A stretch of 64,000 bases of DNA from Brachionus koreanus (taxonomy: Eukaryota; Rotifera; Eurotatoria; Ploima; Brachionidae). Position numbers and translations under genes: made by a program. The stretch spans positions 631,068-695,067 of the forward strand of contig PJRA01000016.1 in assembly GCA_016987375.1 (NCBI GenBank), given 5' to 3'. Numbering within the stretch: the stretch's first letter is position 1; each line of letters opens with the position of its first letter. The notes under the pieces are model-generated. The model was not told the origin of the DNA. It made no database searches and saw nothing but the letters and a program-made list of their open reading frames with translations. This document shows, one piece after another, positions 1 to 12,467 of the stretch.

Positions 1-382
1 GCCCAAAATTAGTTTTAAATTAAATAGTAAAAATAAATTTTTTTCATAACAAAAAAAAAATGATTAAAAATAAAATTTTTTGACAATTTTTTTTTTCAAC
101 ATCGCCTATAAAGCGCTGATTGACATGAATAAATAACTTTGTACGAAGCGGATCTATTTTTCCGCCAAATAATTGAATTTATTCGGAAATTTGTATTGTG
201 GAAGCGAAAAAAGAAAAAAAATTAATTCTGTAAAAATTGAAATTTTTGAAAATCCATGATAATTTTACAGAAAATTGTTGAATTTCTAAATTTAAAATCC
301 AAGTTTGGTATCAATGAAACAAACTCTTCTGAATTTTTAAAGAAAAAAAAATTTTTTATTAAAAAACAATTTAAACAGAGAA

Positions 383-1450
383 TTATTTTAGAGCTGATTT
401 TAAAACAGAAGTTGGATAGAAAAGAGTGATGAGCGGAATTAGAGAAGTGGAGAAAATATTCATTATTCGAAATATTTGTATCCAATGGTACTGGGCAGCA
501 TTGAAATCGGCTAGCAAATTTCTCATACTGGCCAACGACAAAGCAACAAAACCAACAATTAAACAAAAATTGATTGCCAAAAATTGGTTAGCAAATTTAG
601 TCTGGGTGCGCTTGCATGTCCTAAAAGCGGTGCCATTCGAGCTACTTGTTTGTCTGTAGCTTCCATTTATTTGTGTATCTGATTTGGCCAAAGGATCAAA
701 ATATTTCAAATTAGTGCAATTCGAGCTTGGGTTATCTCGATTTGTGTAGGTGCTTGCACTGTCTTCGCCATTTTTTTTTCTATTTGATCGCGTCTTTTTT
801 CTAAAAAACTTAGACGACATGTACTTAAGTCGCTTATAAATGAGAATATAAATGACAATTACACTAAAAGTTGGTGCAGCCATACCAAACAAAACAGTAA
901 CCATGTAGTAATAGAGTGATTTGGAAAAAATCTCCGAATAGCCGTCGAAACAGTTGTTTGTTCCATAGCTGGTCTGGAATACAGAGCGGCTAAAAAAAGC
1001 GATCACTGTAGATATAAGCCAAACAAGTGAAATTGAATAGACTATGAAAAATGTTGATTTATTGATCCGTTTGAAAAGGCTCAGGTGATAGACGGCAATA
1101 AAACGATGTATTGAGACTAGAAGAATAGAATAATAGCGAGAAAATTTGAATACGGCCCACATAAATGAGGCACTTAGACAAACAAAGTGGTTTATACGGC
1201 TGGTCGAAAAGTGAGGCATTTCACTTTTGATGAACAAAAGATAAATAGAGCAGTAAAAAAAATTGGCAAAAATAAAATGATTGATAAATATATAGGATTT
1301 GTAGCGTAGCTTTTTGAAGCGTATCACCAGGAGAAAGTAAATCAAATGAGTTAGAAAAGAGAATACACGTTGACTTGCGTCCAAATAGTTGAGAAAATTT
1401 GTTAAATTTTTTGTAGCTTCTACAGACCGATTGTTTATCTCTTCGTACAT
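383..1450 (-). CDS. Rhodopsin-like (class A) G-protein-coupled receptor, single exon
   Basis: A 355-residue intronless ORF from ATG to stop. Seven hydrophobic segments can be read in order, with an N-terminal tail holding N-glycosylation sites (NRS near residue 7, NLT near 15). TM3 ends in SIHRFIAVY, so the usual DRY motif is HRF. TM7 ends in PLITLFYPTS, a degenerate NPxxY. Intracellular loop 3 is long, basic and Ser/Asn-rich (about residues 210-285), as in peptide-type receptors. One Cys precedes TM3 and one lies in extracellular loop 2 (NNCFDGY), suitable for the conserved disulfide. The ligand cannot be assigned. It resembles the many divergent orphan peptide or FMRFamide-like receptors of small invertebrates. 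The C-terminal tail is very short (VLKSALK), so a missed 3' exon is possible. Confidence 0.8.
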   Translation of the reverse strand: MYEEINNRSVEATKNLTNFLNYLDASQRVFSFLTHLIYFLLVIRFKKLRYKSYIFINHFIFANFFYCSIYLLFIKSEMPHFSTSRINHFVCLSASFMWAVFKFSRYYSILLVSIHRFIAVYHLSLFKRINKSTFFIVYSISLVWLISTVIAFFSRSVFQTSYGTNNCFDGYSEIFSKSLYYYMVTVLFGMAAPTFSVIVIYILIYKRLKYMSSKFFRKKTRSNRKKNGEDSASTYTNRDNPSSNCTNLKYFDPLAKSDTQINGSYRQTSSSNGTAFRTCKRTQTKFANQFLAINFCLIVGFVALSLASMRNLLADFNAAQYHWIQIFRIMNIFSTSLIPLITLFYPTSVLKSALK

Positions 1451-4400
1451 CTAAATTTTATATAAGAAAATAAAACAAAATTAATAAACAATATCTCAAA
1501 TGCATTTTTTTTCTATTCTTATAAATTTGAAAAAAAATCGATTATATTTAGCAAAAAGACCTGAAATTTTAAGCCAATCTGTATTTATAAGATTTTTTTC
1601 TTCAAATTTTATTCCCAAACGAATATATACTCTTGCTTGATTAGTGCGAAATATTGCGCGAGTTTTTTTTTGTTTTTTTTTTTTCTAAATTTACTTTAAA
1701 TTAAAATGCTAATCGATTTTTTTATTTAATTTTTTAATTACATTTAAAAAATATTTGATTTTCTCCAGGCAATTTTGATTAATTCTGATTTTAAACGAGG
1801 CTGAATAGCATTCACATTTACATTAATCAAAATCTACGCATATTGACTTTATCTTTTGATTATCGCTTATCAAATTTTAGGCATAAACACGAGATGACTT
1901 TAATTATCGAAAAAACATCACTACATACTTTTAAAATTTCTAAAAGAAATTAAATTTCTAATTGATCTGTAGATAAAATTAAATAATTTTTTGGACTTGA
2001 TAAAATAATTAACAGATTTGTTTATACAACAACAAAAAAATTTCTTCCCTATTCAGAAATAGTTCACACCAAAGTTAATTAAAAAATTTCTTGATTCAGT
2101 TTTAGCGAAAAATATTATTTGACAGCCCATAATACGTTTTTTTTTATCTTAAATTCTTTTATCCATGATTACTGTCTGATGAACTAAGAGAAAAGCATTT
2201 TTATTTGAGCAATCAATATATTTAGTTACTAAAAGTATGAAAATATTTAATTTTATTGACGGCAAATTCTCTAAAGACAATTTGAGCACGTTTTAGACAA
2301 TTTGAAAATAATAAATAATAATTAGATTAAATTTTGGTGTGTTGAAAATTTATTAGATTATTTATTTTAAAGTAGAAAATAAAATTTATTCTTAAATAGA
2401 GTCTGATTCCGCCGTACTTGATAACTTTTTGTTCATATATTCAAATTTTGCTTAGTCTAGGAAAATAAAAAAATCAAACATCAAAAAAAAAAACAATTAT
2501 TTACTAAACACTAAATTAGTCTTTATAAATATTGATTAATATATGTGTTTAATTAAACACCCATTTTCTAGTAAATATTCGTTACAATTAATTTAATTAC
2601 TTTTGAAATTGAATCTAAAAATTTGCAAAATAGGGAATTGAAAAAAATTCTAAAATCAGAAAATATTGCCTAAATTTATAAAATACTTTGAAAGTTAGTT
2701 TTATTTTTAGACTTGTTTTGGTGAAAAAGTCTCAATAACTAAATTATTAAAATACATTCAATAAGGAAAATTGATTTAAAAACATAGCTAACTGTACTTG
2801 TTTAATTTTAATTGATATGTCACTTATGGAGCATTTTTGTGATTTATTTTTTTTAAATAATTTTATTGTCGGATTATTGATTTCACAACAATAAATTATA
2901 ATTTAAGGCTCAATGAATATTTATTGTCAATTTAAAGAACCAAAATTAAATTTTTATTTATTCAAAAAATTGAAAAAAAAAATTTTCTTTTTTATTATTA
3001 TTAACAACATTAAACTAGTCAATTATTAAATAAAATTTTAATTAAAAAGAGTTATTTTTTTTTGTTTATTTATTTCTAATTATTTTAGAAAATTTGTCTG
3101 AATAATTAAAAAAACCTAAAAATTCATAATAAAATAAACAGAATTAAATAATAAAAGAATTAAATTAAAAGCCATTAACACTAGAACGCCCGAGGGGTTT
3201 TTTAGACCCCTTTTTGAAAAATTAAAACTTTATTTTTACCACATATAAATAAAATTCTAAAAAACGGTTTTTATTATCTAAAAATTTTGATTGTAATTTT
3301 TTAGAAAATGAATAAATTTTAAAAGAAAATGTTTAATTTATCTTGATAACTTTATTTGAAATTTTAATGAAAAATCAGCCGGGCTTTCTAGTGTTAATTT
3401 TACTTAGAATCATTTTTCAAAAAATATTGAATTCTACAAATGCAAATAGATAAATTTGAGATAAGTTTTTGTAAATTTTTATTAGATATGTTTATTTTTT
3501 ATTTGTAGAGTTTAAAAATTTATAATTGAAAAATAAAGTTATACTTTTTGTTTCAAGTTAAAGTTTCAAACTTTTTTTGCTATCGGATTATTTTAAAAGA
3601 AATTCTTAGCTTTATTTTGGTTTTATTGCTCTTGACAAAAAGCTTTTCCAAATAAATTTCTTTTATAACTAACCAATATTTACATCAAATTGATTTTTCA
3701 TATCAAGTCGACTTAAAGTTAACTTTTTTAGATGGTATTTTAATGACTTAATGCTAAATAATTAGTTATTCTTGTCAATATTAGTTCCTTGTTGCCATGA
3801 AATTTTCAAATCTTTAATCTAAAACTAACGAATAAAATTTTGATCACAATTCAATTTATTAGCAAAATAAGTTTTAGTTTAGAAAGTTAATTGTTACATT
3901 TTTTTTAACATTGTCTAAAAATCCAGTTATTTGGAATTAATTTTTTATTATTTTCTTTATTATTTGTTTAGACCGGTATTTATATATGTTATTAAAACTA
4001 CTTGTTTTAAAACACAGTTTCATCAAATTTCAAATTAAAAACTAAAAAAAAGTTCAAGCGGTTTTTAAATTTGGCACAAAAAAAACATTTTTTTTCAATT
4101 TAAAAAGTAAGATCTACAAATGTATCATGGTGCAAGAAGAACTAAAATTGTATCATGAGCAAAATAATAATAATAAAATAAAAAATTATTTGATTTAGCT
4201 GTTTTTCTCTTAGGTTTAAATTGGAAAAAGTTTTTTTTTGTTATTATTTTTTGTTTTTTAGCTAATGTTCCTTCAGAAAAAAAATTAAAATCAAAAGTAA
4301 GCTCAAAAGAGTAAAATAAGAATAAAAAATTTTAAAGAATAAATGTCAAAATTAGAACAATTAAAAACAAGATATAATGAAACAACGGTTTACAAGATAA

Positions 4401-6566
4401 CATATGTTTATGTTTATATCATTAGTATTCATTCTGAATAGCTTTTATTTTTGCTAGTAGCAAATTTATTTTTCTGAATGGCAGATCATTTAATTAATAA
4501 CTTTTTTTTACTTGTTTTCTGTATCGAGCTAATTAAAATCAAAATAAAATCTAAAGTAAAAATTGAGCTATAAAAATCAAATTGATAAAAATTAAAATTT
4601 CAAAAAATTCTTTAAATACAGCTTTTTATTAAAAAAAAAGTTAAGAGAAGAAAATTTTACAAATGAGACGTTTAGAACTAATGAGACATATGATGGTTGT
4701 TTAAAAGAGCTTTAAGAAGGGTCAGAGGAAAACACAACATGGGACTGACAAGAGGGGTTAAAGAGAAGTCCAAAAAACTGAAATGAACGAGCATCTTTTA
4801 TTTTTAAATGTTAGCAATTTAATAATATATTCTGATTGATCGTAGAAATCTCAACGCTTATCTCTAAATTCAAGGAATTGAGCACAATGATATATAACGG
4901 TAACTCAAGTAATTCAATCAGAATCAGAAAATAAAGAGAAAAAGTAATATCTAAAAAATTCAAAATAGTAATTCAAATAAGAAAAAAACAAAAAATTTTA
5001 TTCTTAAATTGATTGTTATTTAATATTATTTCTAGTATGTTGATAATTATTATTTATTTCAAAAAGTTTACGCCTAATTCGGCGATAAAATATATTTAAT
5101 TATGAAAAATAAATTGATATTAATATTTGCCACTAATAAAAAACATATTTGCTACTACATTAATTTTTTTCTATTTTTAAAAAACTAACTTTAATAATAC
5201 AAAACAAAAAAAAAAGTTTTATAAATAATTAATAATAATACAAACTGTTTGATTAAAAAAAAAACTAAGTACAATGGCTATTTTAGAATATTTTAAGTGT
5301 CAACTATTATAATTAATATTTGAGATATCAGTTTTTAAAACTTTTAAATTAAGTCTTTTAATTTGATTTTTTATCTAAATAAAATGGTAAAAAAAATTTT
5401 TATCCTGATTGTCAATATTTTTTTGTTGGTATTTAATCCATTCAAAAAAGGTGAGCTAAGAGAATATAGAGAAATATTAACTAAGAATGACAGTTGTAGA
5501 AAAAATAGTTTTAGATTTAAGAAAAATATTAGGAGGATAAAAACTGAAAGACTTAGAAAAAGTGGAATAGAGATTTGAATTTGCAAAAAGCTCTTAGTTT
5601 GAAATGAAAATGATTAATTTTTTTTATGATAATGAAATGATTAATATGATAAAATTTTTTATGACCCAATAGCTTTTTAGCTGCCGAAAAGTTGAAATAA
5701 ACCAAATTTAATATCATCTAAATTAATTTACTTTTGTTATTTAACAATTATTTTGTTTTAATGTTTCTATGATTTTTAAGAGTGTATGCTTAGTATTCTA
5801 TGAAAAAAATTCAATGATTTCAAAATATTATCTCTTTCGAGAGGCCAGGAATTCTACTTTTCGAAAAAAAATTAGAATTTGTTTAATTAACATTTTATTT
5901 TTTTAAATTATAATCATTTCTTCAATCAAAAAACGACATATTAAATCAACAGAATTTGAATAATTTAATTAGCAAACCTAGAAATATTAAAAAAAAAACA
6001 AAAGCTTCATTAGTTTATTCTGAAGTATAATTTTTTTGTTTTTCTATTAGAATTATTCAAACAAGAATTTGTTTTTTTATTTCGAATAAGAAAAAAATAA
6101 AGAAAACCACTAGAATTATAAATAAAATAAAATGGGTATATTTTTTGTCAATAGATAAATATTTTTTTTAAATAAAAATTAGATAAAACCAAAAAGAAGT
6201 AGATAAAAGTTTTTTACTAAAATTATCTATTAAATCTACTAACGAAAAACGATGCTAAAATAAAATGGCATAATTTTAGGAGGTTGAAAAAATTCTAAAA
6301 AATATAAAAAAAAATTTACTTCAAATATTCTCTGTTACATAATTTCAAATAGCTTCTTTGACAAACAAAATTTTCTTCTATCATAATTTAAAGATATTTA
6401 TTTTCAGTTATATTTTTTATTTATTAAAAAAAAAATCTCCTTTACAGAATCTGATTATAATAATTTAAATAGAGAATACTTTTTTTTTTATTTGGAATCT
6501 AATTCAATTTTTTACTAGAAAAAAATATTTAATTTAGCAATAATGTTTGAAATTCAAGTTCAATAA
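1451..6566. other. AT-rich non-coding stretch with one MITE
   Basis: About 5.1 kb without a convincing gene. It is rich in poly-A/T runs and in-frame stops in all frames. The only structured item I recognise is the TTAA-flanked MITE at 3179-3393. A short segment near 4260-4380 shares phrases (AGCTAATGTTC.TTCAGA and CAAGATATAATGA) with the decayed MULE region near 48.0-48.2 kb, so it may be a further remnant. An open frame at 5363-5578 has no family features and looks like chance. Confidence 0.6.
3179..3393. mobile_element. piggyBac-like MITE, copy 1
   Basis: A 215-bp non-coding element flanked on both sides by TTAA (3175-3178 and 3394-3397), the target-site duplication typical of piggyBac elements. 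Its ends are inverted repeats: the left end begins CACTAGAACGCCCG and the right end, reverse-complemented, begins CACTAGAAAGCCCG. Just inside the left end lies a GGGG...CCCC palindrome (AGGGGTTTTTTAGACCCCT). It carries no ORF. Two related copies lie in introns of the RhoGEF gene at 28199 and 31040. Confidence 0.8.
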
Positions 6567-7634
6567 ATGTATATGAAAATTTTGTGTTATATGATGCGAA
6601 GCTTTGCCCGTAAGCATATTCGATTGACTGCTATTTTGCTTTGGGTTGGAATTTTTCTCTCACTGAGTAAATTCCTAAGTTATATTTTTACCAGGCCTTA
6701 CTACAACATCGAATATCCCAAGTACAAATTCATCTCAGAACCACAAAGACCCATTTTGAACACATGCAGTCCGTTTAATTTAAATCAAACACAATTCAAA
6801 GTTATGATAGATGATCAACTATACCCACAAATAACGCCACTTTTTTACAACCAAAGCATCAATTTTACTTGTTTAAACTCAAATCCAAGAAAAAAATTAA
6901 TTTTGTTATGGAACAAATTTGTCGGATTGCCCAATATAAATTTGGGATTAGAAAACACGAGCGATTTGTTGCTTAAATCGAATTGTCCGGTGACAAATTG
7001 TGAGTTGACAATGGACCGAGAACGTGTCAATGCTAGCGATATGATTTTGTTTCATATGAGAAATCGTATAGATAAATTTCCAGAATACAGATTTTCGAAC
7101 CAAAAATGGGTCTACTGCATATACGAATCGCAGCAACATTGTCCCATGTGTAGCAAACTAGACAACCTGTTTAACTTATCTTCAACTTTTAGCTCAACAT
7201 CTGACATCACTAGCATATATTTGTCCGAATCAAGACTAAAATGGACTACCTCAAAGCCAAAATACTACAATCGACCAGAATATTTTCCTAGCTCTAAGAC
7301 AGGTTTTGCTGTTATACTTATTAGTGATTGCAGTGAAAATTTGAATAGACTCAAAATAGTTAAGTTATTGCGTGAATATATACCTATAGATATATACGGC
7401 AAGTGTTCGGACCAGGGCCTTAAATGTCCGAAAACTGGCGATTGCAGGGAATATTTAGCCATAAGATATAAATTTTTTTTCACCTTTGAAAATTCTTTTT
7501 GTAATGAGTATGTTACTGAGAAATTTTTCAACACGTTAAATTATGATACAGTACCGGTGGTTCTCGGAGCTGCAGAATATTCAAAATTTGTGCCCAAGTC
7601 AGCCTTTATAAATGCCCAGTCAATTAAAATATAG
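6567..7634 (+). CDS. Alpha-1,3-fucosyltransferase (GT10), N-terminal and most of catalytic domain; interrupted
   Basis: 355 codons encode a type II Golgi glycosyltransferase. There is a short cytosolic tail, one signal-anchor (about residues 19-40, LTAILLWVGIFLSLSKFL), several N-glycosylation sites, and a GT10 catalytic domain that would transfer fucose from GDP-fucose. The family hallmark is present near residues 306-335: KFFFTFENSFCNEYVTEKFF followed by VPVVLGA and YSKFVPKSAFINA. The frame stops at a TAG soon after INAQ, where the family normally continues for about another hundred residues including a Cys-x-x-Cys. That missing end is found 5 kb downstream at 12654-12976, beyond a transposon. 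So the gene is either split by an insertion or carries a giant transposon-bearing intron. No good splice donor is visible at the break; GTCAAT is the only GT. Confidence 0.85.
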   Translation: MYMKILCYMMRSFARKHIRLTAILLWVGIFLSLSKFLSYIFTRPYYNIEYPKYKFISEPQRPILNTCSPFNLNQTQFKVMIDDQLYPQITPLFYNQSINFTCLNSNPRKKLILLWNKFVGLPNINLGLENTSDLLLKSNCPVTNCELTMDRERVNASDMILFHMRNRIDKFPEYRFSNQKWVYCIYESQQHCPMCSKLDNLFNLSSTFSSTSDITSIYLSESRLKWTTSKPKYYNRPEYFPSSKTGFAVILISDCSENLNRLKIVKLLREYIPIDIYGKCSDQGLKCPKTGDCREYLAIRYKFFFTFENSFCNEYVTEKFFNTLNYDTVPVVLGAAEYSKFVPKSAFINAQSIKI

Positions 7635-7860
7635 ATATTTTCAAAATACTATCTAGAGATTATCCTTAAATTAAACACACATGTATAAAACTAAATTTTT
7701 TTTAACCTTTCCCTCAGATATAATTGGTTGGACAAAATTTTCAAAAAATTAACATAAAAATTAGCATAAAGATTATTTTCTATCAATTAAATAGTGTTTA
7801 TATGCACACAATTAAATCTTTGAACCTATAGCTTAATTATTAAGAATTTTCATATAAGGA

Positions 7861-10800
7861 ATGTATCATAGGATTAAAACACCGAAAAGTACTTACTACT
7901 ACAAAAAAAAAAAGAAAAAGGATGCAATTTTACAACAATTTAGCCAGCTATACCCATGTTTTTCACAGTCGGTGGATCAAACAGCCCATTCAAAAATCAA
8001 TGAAGATTCCGACTATAAAGAAATTCTAAATAAAACAGATGTGTCTAATGACGAAGAAAAAAATTCTGAATGCGAAACAACTGACGAGGATTTATCTTTT
8101 GACGGTAAAGAGCAAACTATTGAGGTAATTGATGAATTGGAAGAATCTAGTTTAATTAACATGTGTCTGTTGTCACTTTTTTATAGTGGAAAGTTTACAC
8201 AAGATGCTTTCCGCTCAGTCTTAAAACTTTTTAATTTAACCACAGACAGTGATATTCCTACTAATTTTAATAGCTTAATGAAAATACTAATGAAAGAAAC
8301 TGGCCAAAATATCAACTACAATAAAAAATGGTTTTGCCATAATTGTAAAGATCATATCAGCCTTTTTCAAGCAAAACAGCGGAATTGTAACAATTGCAAA
8401 ACAAGGTAAATTTTTATTTAGATTTTATTTTTGGATTTTTCTTCAACTAAAGGCCAGTAAATTGAATCTTTAAGTTTCTAATATTTAATATTTAAAAGTT
8501 CATTTCTTTAGAGATTAATTTTTTAAGGCCAAACTTTGTTTTTCTGTTTCTTTTGAAAAATTTTTTACAAAAATTAAAAAACCTACTACATTACTAAAAC
8601 TTACTACCTTTTGATTAATATAGTATAAAAAAAGTAAATAGTTGAAGACGAACTAAAGAAAAAAGTTAACAATAATTATGTGGTTAAGAGAAAAAAAAAT
8701 GTAGTTATATAAGAATTTTAGCTTATAATTGATTACATTAAAAATGTTGATCTAAACCCAAAAAGTAAATAAAATCACTCATTTTAAAAAATATTTGTAT
8801 TAATTTTTTTAAATATTATAAATATTTTTTTGTCTAAATATTAATAAATTTTTTTTATATGATAAGATTCAATTAAAAAAATAGAAAACTTAAACAAAAT
8901 ATAATTTCAAAAGAATTTTTTTTAGATTGAGTACATTTTATTATATTCCTGTTGAAGATCAAATTAGACGTCTATTCACCAAAAAAATTCTTCCCGTTAA
9001 GGCATTAGACATAAAAAATACATTGTTAATAGAAGACATCTACGATGGAGATTTCTATAAAAAATTCAAAGAAAGTGTAGATTCAAATAATCCTAACTCG
9101 ATGGAATCAAATTATAGTTTCATTTTAAATACTGATGGTATCGAATTATCAAGAAAATCAAGTATCAGTATTTGGCCATTTTATCTTGCAATTAATGAAT
9201 TACCTATTGAAATTAGATATGATATAGATAATATCATCATAGCAGGTTAGATTTTAAAAAAAAAAATTTTTCAATGTTTTTTAAAATTAATTTTTAAATA
9301 TATTAATTATATTAAATATATTTGATAAAAAAATTTTTTTAAAGGTATTATGGTTAGTGATGGTAAACCTCAAGACTTTAGTTTATTTCTTGAACCGATA
9401 ATTTTAGACTTAAAAATGCTTGAATTTGGTTTGGTAGTAGATAGTTTTGTTTATAAATTCTTTTGTATTTTTGGTGTTTTTGATAAACCAGCCAGATCAA
9501 TGATCCTAAATACAACTAATTCAAATGGATATTTTAGCTGCATCAAATGTTATCAAAAAGGATTATTTATTCCATTTAAGAAAGGAAGTCATCATGTTTA
9601 TCCATATGAAAAAGTCGATGAACAGCTTAGAAATAATGAAAGTTATAATATTGATTTATCAAAATCTCAAATAAATTTGTTATGCGAAAAAGGAATTAAA
9701 GGCAAAACTATATTATCAAAGCTAAAATTTTATTATCCAATAGAGAGTTCGATTATTGACTCCATGCATTCAATTTTTCTCGGATCAATTAAAAAATTAT
9801 TTGTTTACTGGTTTGAACATTCAATTAAAGAACCTTATTCTTTAAAGCATTGTCTTGAAGAAATCAATTCAAGATTAAAAAATATTCGTCCTCCTTATTT
9901 TATTAATTATGCTCCTAGAGATATATCTGATTTTAAGTTATGGCATGCACATGAGTTTATGAGCTTTATACTATTTTTTGCTATTCCAGTTTTTTATGAA
10001 ATTATGCCAAGTCAGTACTTCAAACATTTGTTATATTTAATTATATCTTTGGAAAAACTATATTCAAGACAAATTAATAGTCCATTATTAAAAGAGGTCA
10101 AAATTTTTTTAACTAATTTTGTTCAAGATTTAGAAAGTTTATATGATATTCATCTTTTAAATTCAGGCATGCATGAATTACTTCATTTAGTTGATTTGAC
10201 TTTTAATTGTGGACCAATTAACAACTATTCATGCTTTCCATTTGAAGAATTAAATAGAAAATTAACAAGTTTGATTAATGGTAAAGATTTGATTGGAGAC
10301 GAGTTCATAAAACTTTGGTCGGTCTCACAGTGTTTAAATATTTTTTTGCAAAATCAACATAACAGCTCAAAATTTGTTGGTTTTTTAAGTGAAAATTTTT
10401 CACTCAGATCTTCAAACAGAAAAAAGAATTCGAAAGAATTAAAATTAGGCCGTGAACATAAAGTTAGTTTGGAGAGCTTAGAACCGGAAATTATTGAATT
10501 AATTAAATCAAATTACAAAGACAAAATTTATTCAATAAAATTTTTTCAAAAATTAAATTTTAATTCAAAAATAATTCAGATAGATGATTGCACAAGAAAG
10601 TTTTGCAATAGTTTTATTAAATACAAAAATTCATACGCATTGGTGAAATCAATAATTGGATTTGAAAATGATGTTAGTTTTTTGTGCAAAAAAATTTATT
10701 TTATCGACAATCCATTTTTTATTCATGGTTTTAATTCGTTTAAATCAAGTTTTTTTATAGGAGCTTATTCAACTGATTACTTTATAATAGATGACTACGA

Positions 10801-10885
10801 AAATATTTCTGTTGTACTCGGATGTGAATACTCAAAGAACTCAGTATTTCTTACTGATTTTAATGGCAGTCATCTATTTACTTAA
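7861..10885 (+). CDS. CACTA-type transposase (Tnp2-like), three exons
   Basis: Exons 7861-8405, 8926-9245 and 9345-10885 join in frame through GT/AG introns (AG|GTAAAT...TTTAG|A and CAG|GTTAGA...AAAG|G). Exon 1 ends in a zinc-ribbon-like pair WFCHNC...CNNCKTR. Exon 2 carries ILNTDGIEL, the first acidic residue of the RNase-H-like fold. Exon 3 carries GIMVSDGKP, a treble-Cys stretch SCIKC, then DSMHSIFLGSIKKL, which matches the D-x-M-H-x-x-x-L-G motif of metazoan Tnp2 transposases, and later MHELLHLVDLTFNCGPI and FPFEELNRKL. The coding frame is open throughout, so the copy may be recent or still expressed. It would cut and paste the element between its terminal repeats. Assignment to CACTA rests on these motifs, not on a database search. 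Confidence 0.8.
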
Positions 10886-10947
10886 TTTTTTTTAATTGTT
10901 CTAATTAAATTTTTTTTATTTTTTTTTAATTTAATAAATAGGTTTAA

Positions 10948-12467
10948 ATGCCTTTTAATAAAAAGAGATTAAAAAAAAATTCAAATACTGAGCAAAAATC
11001 AGATGCTCTATCTTTAAAAAGTTCAATTAAAATCGAAAAAATAAAAAATCAAAAAACATCTCAAGCCAGCTCATCCAAGGGTAAATTTTATCCTTCATCC
11101 CAAGATGAACAAGATGAATTAGTTGAATCACCAATGTCATCAGGAAAATTGTATCCAATTTCTAAGTCAACTCCGAGGATTAAAAATAAAATTCAGCTGG
11201 AAGAAGCTTCATCTTCATCAGATAGTGAGAACAGTATTACTTCGATTTTGTCAAATAAATCAGAGCAGACAGCTCAAAATTCCAAGTTGTTTTTTTAATT
11301 TCTTTTTTAATTTACTAATTAAAAAAAGGTTCAATGTTAAAGCCAATGTTAATGATGCTACACATGCTTTAGTCTATTGGCCAGAGCCTGAGAGAATGTT
11401 TTCAGTTGTCTCAATTTATGCAATTCAAACGAAGAAAAAGATTGATATAGGAGAAAGTTATCAAATTTTTTTCAATGGCATGAATTATACAGGTATAATA
11501 CGTAAGATAGGTTCAAAAGAAGAGTGTAATTGCATTATGCAAGATATTGTGAGATGTAATGAAAAAGACTTATCAAGAACAAATGTCAAGACCAATATTA
11601 ATAAATTATTAGCACCTCAAATTTCCAATACAAAAAAATGCCTAAATTCTGAATTAGAAAATGAAAATATCAAATTAAAAAGTAAAATAATAGATCTTAC
11701 CAGAGCTTTTGATAATGAAAAAATTAAAATCAATGAGCTACAATGTAAGATAGAGAGTTTAGAATTTAAATTGGATCAATTTAAGCAAACTTTCAGTAAT
11801 AATGAACTTATAATTAAATCAATAAAGGACTGATGGAATAAATTTTTAGCTCATTTGACTTAACCAAGTGGGTCTCATGAAATAAATTAATTAAGTCTTC
11901 GATAATCAGTTTTTCTGAAGTGCACGTCCATTCAATCCAATATTGATTCATTTAACGTAACTTAATTTATTTATTTTTTATATTTAGATAAAGAAGAGAT
12001 CAATAAAATTTTAAAAATGTGCCAAATTTTCCAAAATATATTTACAGGTGATGATGGACAGGAACTGTTAATTCCATTATCAAGCAAATTTAGCGATATT
12101 CTTGTAAGTGAAAGTGATCAGATGAAAATAAATGAATATTTAGAAGAAACTTGTGAAAACCAAGGTGACACTTATTTTAAAAAAATACTTTCTGTATTAA
12201 TTTCTGATCGATCGATTTTCCAATCAAACACTGCATGCGAAATAAAACAAAAATATTCAAAAAAAGTTAATGCAGCTTTTTGTAAGATTTAAATTTATAT
12301 ATTAATATATAAGCTTAATTTTTTTAAGGTTTGGTAAAAGAAAAGGATACAAGATTTTTAAGCAAAAACTTAACAAATCTTATAAACAGAATGATTCAAA
12401 ACTCAAAAAAAAATTTACTTAAAAATTCTGTTAACGGAGAAACAAAATTAGATATAGAAACTGATTA
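10948..12467 (+). CDS. Second transposon protein: Ser-rich, coiled-coil, possible BEN-like C-terminus (multi-exon)
   Basis: Starts 62 bases after the transposase stop. Exon 1 (10948 to about 11288) is Lys/Ser-rich and low complexity. Exon 2 (from about 11329) encodes a compact domain starting FNVKANVNDATHALVYWPEP, similar in layout to the module that precedes BEN domains in animal transposon and chromatin proteins, followed by a coiled coil (about 11640-11800). A donor at 11796 (TTTCA|GTAATA) joins acceptor TTTAG at 11988 in frame. The next exon runs to about 12282 (GTAAGA donor), and a last exon from about 12328 stops at 12467. The C-terminal half (ISDRSIFQS...KYSKKV) is only weakly BEN-like. 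It probably binds DNA with the transposase. Exon borders are read by eye. Confidence 0.5.

Noticed and set aside
222..566. Open frame on the minus strand overlapping the GPCR end
   Set aside because: It overlaps the GPCR coding end in another frame and has no family features; low-complexity Phe/Ser-rich shadow.
5363..5578. 71-codon open frames on both strands
   Set aside because: AT-rich stretch with open frames on both strands, Lys/Ile-rich by composition only, and no motif or splice context.
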